Positions 23,980 through 33,815 of a DNA stretch of 64,000 nt are shown piece after piece; the first letter of the stretch is position 1; each line of letters opens with the position of its first letter. The stretch comes from Chenopodium formosanum (taxonomy: Eukaryota > Streptophyta > Magnoliopsida > Caryophyllales > Amaranthaceae). Below the pieces are notes generated by a model. It did no database searches, was not told where the DNA came from, and saw nothing but the letters and a program-made list of their open reading frames with translations. Where the stretch lies: NCBI GenBank assembly GCA_024500155.1, contig CM044874.1:8013001-8077000 (forward strand). The letters run 5' to 3'. A program made the position numbers and the translations under genes.

Positions 23980-26300
23980 TGATAAAGTAAAGACACGAAG
24001 CGAGCTTCAATGACAAGATTTCGTGACCTTTTTTTTCTATTTCTTTTATTTATCCCTTCCCCAATAAGTCTAGCATAGACACCTACTATTTTTCTTTAGA
24101 TATACTTTGTAGATTGTTTCTTTTTCCCTTTTAATAAAATGAGAATTTATTTCCTCGCATATAAAAAAAAAATACATGCCGAACTAAGCACAAGGTATAC
24201 CAATGATTTGAGGCACCCCTTGTAGCCACACCATATCATCCTTTACCCTTCAAATTAAATATGTTATCCTTTCTTGATAAACCACTTTGAGCCTCATCTA
24301 ACGATTGACCTTTCTTTCTTCAACCCACATCTACCTAACCTTGAGATGGAATGACGTGTAACTTATGCAATTTTCAAAGAACAAAATCTTGAGTGATTCA
24401 AACAAAATAGAGATAATAAAGTGTACAAAAGGGCAAGTGTTACAATGTCTTTAACATGAACATGTCATTGATATGAACACATCTCAGATTGCGTCTCTTA
24501 TGGAGTGCTCGCTACCGTGCCTGAGAAACATGAATGCCAAGTGAGTGATATATAGACCGCATGATCGGGATTGCCCACACTTAATAAAATAAATGCTAAA
24601 GCAAAAGAGAGAGCTAAAAAAAAGTAGAAAGCCTCAAGCATAAAAATATTTACGTTCATAATTGATCATATATAGGAATTTCCTATGCTCATCCCTATTA
24701 CGTAACCACGTTACAACCCTTAAACTTGTAAAAAAAAAGGTTTATGCTTGGGGGCTTATCTAGGATCTTGAGCCTTTATCCCCTTCTTCTCTAACCTTTA
24801 GCCTAACCACGTTACAACCCTTAAAAATACATTTTTGAGGTATACACACACTTGTGCGAGGTTCCACTAGATCTACGTTCGGCCTGATTCCTAACGGATA
24901 CGTAGGCAATCTCACATCGAGGTGCGGCCATAATAAAAATATATTCATATATATTTACGTTCATAATTGATCATATATAGGAATTTCCTATGCTCATCCC
25001 TATATACGTAGAGCTAGACTTGGGGGCTTGATCCCTACATTATTAGCTTACCTAGCCTAAAGAGTCACCATCATTTGACTCGTCTTGAAATAATTTTTTC
25101 TCCCACACTTAGTCCTTGCGACCTAACCTAAGGGTCACTTTCACACACTGCACAGATACATGACCAAATAGTCTTCCCCTTAAGAACCCTTTTTCATGAA
25201 ATCTTAACACAACGTTGAAGCATACTTTCTCATAACAAAATCACTCATCACTCATCATTGCATCATAAAGTACGAAGTGCTTAGCCACCGTGCCTAAGTT
25301 ACCCAAGTACTTTCATCATTGAGTCAACAATTGAGATAGCCTAGGATGAATTAATCCTTGCACCTTGAGAAATAGTATCAAACAACATTTGACTAAGCTC
25401 ATTCAACATGCACCATAAAAAACTTCTTCCTTTTTGTGTCTTTCTTTTTCGGGAGAAAGTCGGTACTCTCCACAAAAAAAATGACGGGAAAGTTTTTGCT
25501 TTTTTTGAGTCGCACGATCACACTATAATGCACACACGAGTTATGAACATTGAGTCATGTCGTGTCATATCATCTTCAATTGAGTCAAGTCACATGTGTC
25601 AAACACTTTGAGTCAAGTCATGGCAAGTCATATATGTTTGAAACACATTAAATCTTAATGAGTTAAGCAACATTAAGCCTTAGGTCAACTCTAAGATAAT
25701 TAAAGAGATGAGAAAAGTCCTATAGTAAAAAATATAAATGCAGGTGCATCCTAGTAAGCAAGAACATTCTCGGATTTTTTTCAAAAAACCGCGAATATGA
25801 CACATGAGATTCTTCCAAGATGAGAGGAGTTACATAGATCAGTAAATTAGAGATGAAGAGCTTTAATTTACAAAAGATTTGAGCGGATTTGGTTGAAAGG
25901 AAACGACCAAGTTCAAAGTTCGGAGTGAAATCGAGCAACGAACAGCAGCAACAAAGGCCAAATAGGGAAGACTCGACTCTAGCGCCAAACGACAAGGCTG
26001 TCGCCTGGCGACAGAAGAAAAGTGCGGCGACACATTTTCCAAGCAGGCGCTGGTGCCGTGGCACAATGCGTGGCCCCCATATTAGATTATGCAGACCTAG
26101 TGCAGAAATTTCCGGGTTCCTTGGTACGCCAGTTACCCCCTCTAAGTAATTTGACATGATTTAGTAATCGGCTCGATTACAATCACATAAAGTGATCGAC
26201 CTGATAAAAGATCGTCTCACTTAGCTTAGCGCCTTAACATTGGCTCATAGCAAAGACACCAACATAATGGTTCACAAGCAGTAAAAGCACCGACGTAATT
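23980..26300 (+). other. Outer element 3' region, truncated
   Basis: Non-coding, colinear with 17014-19800 of the inner element. It lacks the minisatellite. Internal TTGGGGGCTT copies lie at 24748 and 25020. A block at 24655-24690 is repeated at 24957-24992. A palindrome patch at 25978-26075 contains CTGTCGCCTGGCGACAG, identical to the word in LTR 9295-11252. Homology stops near 26300, before any polypurine tract or 3' LTR, so the element is truncated. Confidence 0.75.
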
Positions 26301-26612
26301 AAACAATACTTCATTGTAAAAATAAAAAGGAAAATTTGTCACACTAAAACCTTTTAAATGCTTTTTAGTTGATAAAAAAAATCACCAAGTTCATTTTTTT
26401 GCAAAAAGAAAACTGTTTACTTTATTACCCTCTAGGTTACTTCATTACTCTCTAATTTCCTCTCATTTCCACTAATTATACCCTCTAACCCCCCTTATTA
26501 TCAATAATTAACAGAAGGGGTGATGTCGCTTGACAGGGGAGGGTTGCTGGATGGTGGTGGTGTTTTTTTTTTTTTCCTTTCCCTTTTTTGAATTTATAAA
26601 TTAATTTAATTA
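26301..26612. other. Unassigned AT-rich sequence
   Basis: No gene or repeat recognised; contains a T15-type run near 26565. Confidence 0.5.
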
Positions 26613-26992
26613 TCTATACTTTATTTTGTATATATTAAAAAGCGTTTCTAATACAAGATATGTGCCACATGGCACTCTTCACATAAATTATAAACATGTT
26701 TCAATTGCAATAAAAATGTTTATCACAAGGTTCAAAAACAAGACCAATAACAACTGAATTAATGTTCTTATCAACTTGGCTGTCATTTACTTATGTTTCA
26801 TATTTAATTATAATACACTAAATACTTTAATTTGTACAAGATAATAATTTGTGAGCGTTTATTTAATTTCATTAGTTAGTTATTATTGTCCACTTATTTT
26901 TTGTAATTATATAGTTTATGATTTTATAGCTCAAATAATATGTATTGATATTCAAAGTAAAATCCGATGCATCGCCCGGGGTCACACATTAG
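26613..26992 (+). mobile_element. Non-autonomous Helitron (probable)
   Basis: Begins TCTATACTTTATTTTG after an A, as plant Helitrons do. It ends with a GC-rich foldable stretch (CCGATGCATCGCCCGGGG) ten bases before TTAG and a T. The expected end is CTAG, so the terminus is one base degenerate. AT-rich, no ORF. Confidence 0.6.
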
Positions 26993-27029
26993 TTAAATAG
27001 TTAAATGAGAGTTAGAAGTTAATTAAAAG

Positions 27030-27045
27030 AAATTAGATGTTAATT
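27030..27045 (+). repeat. LINE target-site duplication, left copy
   Basis: AAATTAGATGTTAATT, identical to 33518-33533, directly next to the LINE poly(A) end (T-rich on plus). Confidence 0.93.
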
Positions 27046-27230
27046 TTATTTTTTTTTTGGTGAAAGAGAAGGGCAAGCCCCATAGATAAAAACACACAAA
27101 ACATAACAAGATGCAAAAAACAAAACAGAGCAAAACACAAAAACAGAACTAGAAAACAGAAACTAAACAAATAGAAATAAAAAGCTCGGACACACGCAAC
27201 TCATGGTCGATCTCTCAGCACCAGCCTTGC

Positions 27231-30200
27231 TCAAGCAACTCCACTCATATCCTCCAATAAAACGGCCCTAAGATCCATCGGGACCGCCTAAAAAATCACC
27301 ATATTCTGATCCGAGCGAACACCATAGTTAGCGAGCCACTCCGCAGCTTGATTCGCCTCTCTATAGCAGTGGAAAACGTCCACTTCCCACCCTTCATGAG
27401 ATATAAGAGATTTACATTTACGAACAAGATGAATATAAGGAGAGTGTGGAGGGCATTCCTCCACTAAAAACTATACTACCACTTCCGAATCAGTAGTCAA
27501 TTGGACCCTCTTGTGTCCAGCATTCCAAGCTATTGCTAGCCCACGAAGAACACCAAGCAACTCTGCCTTCGTGTTAGAGCAAACACCATAACTCGAAGCA
27601 AACAATTCATAAAGCTCACCATCATGACCTCGAATTATGCCACCAGCTCCAGCCTTCCCCGAATTGCCTTTAGACGCTCCATCGGTGTTAAGCTTCACCA
27701 ACCCAGGTCTAGGAAATTCCCATCGAATGAAAATTTCCTTACGCCTCGAAGAACTAGAAGCCGCAAAGCCTAAAGGATGTTCGATGGCTCTTTTGATGTC
27801 TCCTACCCTTGCATGAATAAAAGCCACCTGATCAATAGGTATATTAGCCTCCCTGGAAAAGACTCGTTCATTTCTCCAACGCCATAGCCACCACAAAGAA
27901 ACAGCGAACACAATCGAACGGTGTTCTTCCACTTCAGACTCCGAGTTTTCCAGATTAAAAGGATCCAGTTAGCACATGAGCCTTCAAATTCAAGACTAGT
28001 CCGGTTCATACCTAGCTTAAGCCATAAAGCAACAGCACTAGGGCACTTTCTCAAAATATGGTTTGTATCCTCTTCAGCCATACCACAAATTTGACACCTT
28101 GGATCAGTTGTTAATTTGCGCATAAACCTGTTGACATTAGTCATAATACGATCTTGAACCGCAAGCCACAAAAACATTCTTGTTCTTTAAGGAACTAAGG
28201 CTCTCCATATAGACTTCCACCCTCTCTTCACCTCTTCATCTAAAGGAGTAGAATTGCGCATGATATTAATGGCTGATTTTATTGAGAAACCTCCAGAAGC
28301 ATTCCCATTCCAGAAAATAGAATCAACCATATTATCATCCTCACTCACTTCATGAGAAGCAATAAGTTGAAGCGCACTGTTTGGAAGTAAATCAGCAAAC
28401 AAATCTAATCTCCAGCCTACATTCGGGTCCCAAAAGTCACTGACTTTCGCGTCTTGTAAATGAACAGGAGGAGCTGGATCTACTAGCTCAATTAGAGGAT
28501 CAGCAGTAGCCCATTTATGTTTCCAAAAGGTCGCATGTCTACCATTACCAACTGCTGCACTAATGCCCTTCTTCAGCACATCAATATTCCCTATAATTCC
28601 TTTCCACACATTCGAAGCATTGGATTTTTCTCTGAACATATCTATATCACACCTCCCATCACAATACTTATTTCTCAACACTCTTGACCATAGAGCCTAA
28701 GGTTCTGATAGAACGCGCCAGCCTAGCTTGGTTAAAAATGTTGCATTCGCTTGTCTCATAGACCTTAAACCCAAACCACCTTCATCTTTTGGTTTTGTTA
28801 CATTCTCCCAAGCCACTAGATGAATTTTCCTATGGTCATCATCTCCACCCCAAAGGAATTGCCGGGTCTTCCTGCCAATCTCATCACAAGTAGAACGCGG
28901 GATTTTAGTGGTTTGCATCGTGTAATAGGGAATAGAAGATAAACATGACTGTGCCAAAGTCGCTCTCCCTGCCAATGACAATGTTTTCGATTTCCAGCCA
29001 GCAAGTTTAGAATTAATACGATCAATTAGATACTGATAATCGCTTCTCGATGACTTTCCTTGGATAGTAGGCACACCAAGGTATGTACCTAGATTATCCG
29101 TACTGCTCATATTCAAGGTCTCACAGATTGCGGGTCTAATGTCAGTGCTTGTGTTCTCAAAGAAGAACACACATGACTTGTCAAAATTCACCTTACTACC
29201 CGATGCATTACAAAACTTGTCTAGACATTGCTTCATACAGGCCACTTGATCCACAGAAGCTTCACTAAATAAAATGAGGTCATCCGCAACGCTAAGTGAG
29301 AAATGTCAGGACCTCTTCTACTAGCTCTTGCTAGTTTCTAACTTCACCTCATGTTCAATGAGATGGGCTAATCGTTCCATACAGATAACATAAATGTACG
29401 GAGAAAGCGGATCTCCCTGGCGAATTCCCCTTGCCGGAGTAAAAGCTTCCATAGGTTCACCATTCCATAAGATTTGCAATTTTGCCGACGAAATACAATT
29501 CATCACAATATCAACCATAGTTTGAGGGAGACGGAGTTCTAGAAGTGACTCACGAATAAAACTCCATCTAAGACGATCATAAGCTTTTTTGAAATCTATC
29601 TTCACCGCCATCCATCCAACTTTGCCTTTTTTATGCTTCATGAAATGTAACATTTCTTGCACAATAACAATATTATCAAAAATTTGTCTCTTCGGAACGA
29701 AACTACACTGAGTCGGAGATATAAGAGTTGGGAGAAGAGGTTTAAGTCGATTCACTATCACCTTGGTCACTACCTTATAAGTAATGTTACACAACCCTAT
29801 AGGTCGAAAGTGATTAGGCTTTTGAGGCACATCCATCTTCGGAATTAATACAAGGAAAGCATCATTAAGTCCACTCGGGAAATCTCGTCCCTCTAACACA
29901 TTTTGAACCAATTTTATCAAATTTGGAGCAACCAAGTCCCAATATTGTTGGTAAAAAAGAGGTTGAAACCCATCTGGACCCGGGGCTTTGAAGGCCTTCA
30001 TACTCATAACAGCTCGCTTCACCTCACAACCAGAAAAAGGACGAGAGATAATCTCCCTATCCTCCTCACTTATGAATGGGAAATGATCCAGTAACAAGCG
30101 TTCACCGACGAAGGACGAAGGTTCCTCTTTAAACAAATTAGTCCAGTAATCAGAAACCATGTTTTTAATTAAATCTGGAAAAAACACCCATTCACCATCC

Positions 30201-31339
30201 GGATTTTGAAGAGTATTAATTTGATTTCTTTGCCTTCGAATGATAGTAGACAAGTGAAAAAATTTAGTGTTCTTATCCCCATCTCTAATAGCCTCAAGTT
30301 TGGATTTTTAAAACCATAATAACTCCTCCTGATCAAGGATATCATCCATCTCTCTTCGCAAGCCAGCTTCAAGTTTAATCAGATGACGATCTCTACCTTG
30401 AGCCAACTTATGTTGGATTCCCTCTAGGCGAGCCCAGAGTTCACTTTTCTTTCTGAAAATATTATGGAAAATTCCTCTATTCCACCTACTCAAAAGGCCC
30501 AAGAAAGACTTCAAGAAAGGGATAAGAGGGGCTACACTATCCCACTTTGAATGAACAAAAGCTTCGAAACTCTCATACTTCATCCAGGCAGCCTAAAAAC
30601 GAAATGGCTTAATTGCATTCGGAATTGGAGCAAAGCCAGTCGTACTAACGATGATAGGACAATGATCACTTCTGGATTTAGGGAGATTACGGACTGCCCC
30701 TTCTGGAAACAAAAAGCGCCAATCCTCATTCACAAGCCCCCTGTCTAATCTAGCAGATTTAAAGGTTGCCAAAGACATCCCTCTAAACCAAGTATGTTCC
30801 GGACCAAAACAACCAAGATCAATAAGATCATTATTTTCAATCCAATTCGAGAAGTTCCTACATCGACTCATCATATCCGGACCTCCAACTCCGTTTCTCT
30901 CATTCAAGCTTTTGGTCTCGTTAAAATATCCAGCCAACAACCAAGGCCCAGAATACTGCTCTTTAATTTTTTCCAATTCCTCCCATAGTTCTTTTCGAAT
31001 AGTACTATCCGGGCTAGCATAGATGGCTGAGAACAGCCATGGATTCTCCCCAACCTTCTGAATTCGAACAGTAACATGTTGTGAATGCTTATCATACTCT
31101 GTCACCGTCACCTCTTATGCTTTCCAAAAGATCCAGATACCACCCGCAAATCCCTGAGCATCTACCCGGGTCTGCCCTGAGAATCTGATTTTGTCAAAAA
31201 TGTTCTGCACTTGAAGTCTGCTAATATGCGTTTCCACCAACACTAAAACAGTAGGATTATTAATCCTCACAAGCTCCCTAATCAAAGCTAGCTTATTCTC
31301 AATACCCTAAACGTTCCAAATTAAGATTTTAATAGACAT
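27231..31339 (-). pseudogene. LINE ORF2: endonuclease, reverse transcriptase, RNase H
   Basis: Starts MSIKILIWNV at 31339. The APE-type endonuclease region runs to about 30600 (WLLAGYFNE, RLDRGLVNEDW, SDHCPI). The reverse transcriptase spans about 30000-28700, with MKAFKAPGPDGFQP, FRPIGLCNITYKVVTK, RQGDPLSPYIY and catalytic VADD at 29279-29290. A zinc-binding segment (CQICGMAEEDTNHILRKC) lies near 28080. RNase H (LNTDGASKGNSGKAGAGGIIR, NTKAELLGV, TTDSEVVV) lies at 27700-27470. The stop is at 27231. One frame holds from 31339 to about 27930, apart from a locally compensated shift near 29300; one frameshift follows. Eight internal stops are listed in the findings. It would nick DNA and copy its own RNA at the target; it is inactive as it stands. 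Confidence 0.92.
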
Positions 31340-31388
31340 ATTAAAACTTGGGAAATTAGGGAAACGATAATAGACGTTCAATGGAACA

Positions 31389-33480
31389 TTAGGCATGAGT
31401 GAGAGATAAGCTTCCCTCAGAGCCCTCATTGGTTCGTCCGTCTCTATTGGGATTTGAAATGATACTAATAGGTCCGGGGGATTGTGTGCCGGCGATAGGA
31501 ACAAGTTCACTTCCATGTGTACCTTGTTCGCCAAAGGATGACAGGTTACCATTGAAGGACCCTCCGTCGGGTAGTCCATGAACATCTCGTAAGTCGGAGG
31601 GATTCGAGACTCCAACGTTATCAGGATATTGGTTGGATTCATGGTGAAATTGGGAACCAGGACTATTCAAAGCTTCACACGAGACAGAATTATTCTTTAA
31701 GGCAGAGGGAGTCTTTGAAGCAACCTCACTCCAACTTTCCTTTCCACTCACTGATCTTGCTTTAGAATAAGGAAATGATTGTTTTCTAGAATCAATCTTC
31801 CTTAATTCCTTATTATTCAAAGAGAGTAAGTTTTTATTTCGAGAGACCAAGGGCAATCTTATAGCAGAAGCTGGCTCATTATTTACCAAAGATTTATCAT
31901 TATCTTTGGCAATTTGATAAACACTAGGAATGCTTGGTAAAATAGCTTCCTTATCTTGTTCCATATTTATATTAAAAGGACTTTTCTCAAAATTTTCCTT
32001 ATTCTCGTGAGCTTGAGAATCACCCAATCCCATACTAGGCTTCTCTATGTCAATATTGACTAGTCTTCCATTGAACTTATTTCCTTGAGAATTATCTCTT
32101 TCCTCAGTCATGCGATCCTCTCCTAAATTAACTGTGCACTCAATAGCAACAATTCCCTGTTCAGGCTGAACTAGATCCACATCTTTCCTAATTTGATTTT
32201 CCGAAAGAGCCGAGGAATCTTCCATATCTTATTCTTCTTATTGGAGAGCTGCAAACCTGGACCCTGAGGCTTTGGAGTGCTAATGCTTAGAACTCTTTTC
32301 CTGCCCCATAGCTTTTTTCTTTGGAATAGAATCATGATGAGAATGGTTGGATCCACCACTCTTATCCTGGACTTGAGGACTCTTCACAGCCTGCACTGCC
32401 TTCCCTTTAGCCACTGATTTCTTGCTACCCCTTTGAACAATCATCCAAGTACCATATTGGTCTTGTTCCTCTGGCTTGTGAGTACTGGCCTTTTTCGGAG
32501 CAACATTCAACTGCTCATTGGAACTGCTTACTTCTTCATGGAACTTATCACATTGATCATCCTTGTGTCCTAGTTTACCACACTTAAAGCAAATTAATCG
32601 GAGACCCTCATATTGAATCTTCCAAATTCGACCATTTAATCTGAACTTAGACAGTAGAGGCTTTGTCAAATCAACCTTAAAACCGAATCGAACAAACTGA
32701 CCCCTGCTTTGTGTCTCTGTATGTTTGTCAATTCTAATTACTCTGCCAATCCTAGATCCAATTTTATGAAGGAAATGCTTGTCAAAGTATTCGACCGAAA
32801 GATTTGGGATTCGCACCCATGCTGTAAGCTTCTTTATCCGCTCTTTATCTGGAACAAAGTTGGGGATCCACTTGCTAATCATTAGATAGCTGTCCCCTAT
32901 CACCCATGGACCTTGAGAAATCACAAATTCATAATCCTCCAGATTGTTGAATCGAACTATGTAGTAAGCACACCCCACATCAGTCAAGGAAATGTCTCCC
33001 TTCAAACACCATTTCATTCTTAATCTGCGAATCAGCACATCATAACTTAGCCGCTTATCAAACAGCTTAATTATCAAAGCGTCTTTCCATGGTTGTCTCA
33101 ATCTGCGCTTTTCATCCTTTGACAATAAGATGGTTGGGCATAGACTGTCTTCCTCTTCTCCCTCCATTAGGCTATCATCATCGAAAATCTCATCATCATC
33201 CGATGTATTCATCTCATAAAGGGGATTTAAAGATCCATCCAATCCTTTAGTCATCAAAGATTAAGAATTTTTCCTCTTGAGACTGACCATTCTGTAACAT
33301 CTCTGTCTCTGGAACCATATCAACATCATCGGAATCCATCGATAAAGGGCTACCATTTAAGCCAATGGTTGGGATGGGATTTTCACCCAATGATTTCTTA
33401 AATTTTTTATTTGATCTTTGCAACAGATCATTCTCTTCGCTAGACAGCCCTAGGGTTTTTCGCTCTTTCGCACTCTCCAT
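31389..33480 (-). pseudogene. LINE ORF1: DUF4283-type, CCHC zinc knuckle
   Basis: Starts MESAKERKTLGL at 33480. A frameshift near 33250 leads into the segment from 33257. That segment carries the DUF4283-like region (RLRMKWCLKGDISLTDVGCAYYIVRF, WIPNFVPDKERIKKLTAWVRIPNL), then a CCHC knuckle (CFKCGKLGHKDDQC) near 32590. Stops near 32280 and 32235 interrupt it. A low-complexity serine-rich tail is open from 32225 to 31389. This protein binds LINE RNA in the retrotransposition particle. It lies upstream of ORF2 with about 50 bp between. Confidence 0.85.
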
Positions 33481-33517
33481 ATGTGTAGGTTAATTCTTTC
33501 ATACAATTATTCAAAGT

Positions 33518-33533
33518 AAATTAGATGTTAATT
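33518..33533 (+). repeat. LINE target-site duplication, right copy
   Basis: AAATTAGATGTTAATT, identical to 27030-27045, marking the LINE 5' boundary. Confidence 0.93.
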
Positions 33534-33678
33534 AAGTGAATTAGAGACATCCCTTCAAAAAAAAAAAAGAAAAAAAAAAAAAAAGTGAAATAAAGACATT
33601 AGGTTTTCTTGAACAAAAAAATTTACAATTGACTTTTCTATGTTTAAATCCATTTTCTTTTGCCAAAACACTTTAAAA

Positions 33679-33709
<31 letters not shown>

Positions 33710-33815
33710 GGCAAAATGGTGTTTGTAAAAGAGCTTTATTATTAAAACCAAACAAACTAGTGAACGCCAACTCAGAAACAGAAAGATTGGTAATTTGGCT
33801 GATGGTCCTTTGAAA
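33534..33815 (+). promoter_or_regulatory. Short gap upstream of RLPH2-like gene
   Basis: About 280 bp between the LINE and the start codon, the only upstream sequence left next to the gene. It contains an A-rich run (33557-33584) and a T29 run (33681-33709), which are complementary and about 97 bp apart. A 30-bp segment (33769-33798) is nearly repeated across the start codon at 33835-33864. No clear TATA box was found. The promoter is presumably here or inside the LINE. Confidence 0.4.

Larger units (their letters stand above)
27046..33517 (-). mobile_element. Near full-length L1-type LINE with RNase H
   Basis: 6,472 bp on the minus strand between perfect 16-bp duplications. The 3' end carries an A-rich tail (T-rich at 27046-27058). 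The order is ORF1 (nucleic-acid binding), ORF2 (endonuclease, reverse transcriptase, zinc-binding region, RNase H), then a short 3' tail. The 5' end is at 33517, just before the ORF1 ATG at 33480, so it seems complete or nearly so. The element is decayed by point stops and a few frameshifts. It inserted between older repeats and the promoter of the phosphatase gene at 33816. Confidence 0.93.

Noticed and set aside
31389..31642. Second ORF opposite or overlapping the LINE ORF1 end
   Set aside because: Shadow of ORF1 and of the ORF2 start; the ORF2 methionine at 31339 explains it.
33795..33815. Upstream start of the phosphatase at 33795
   Set aside because: It begins with TTG; the first in-frame ATG is 33816 and the family N-terminus fits it.
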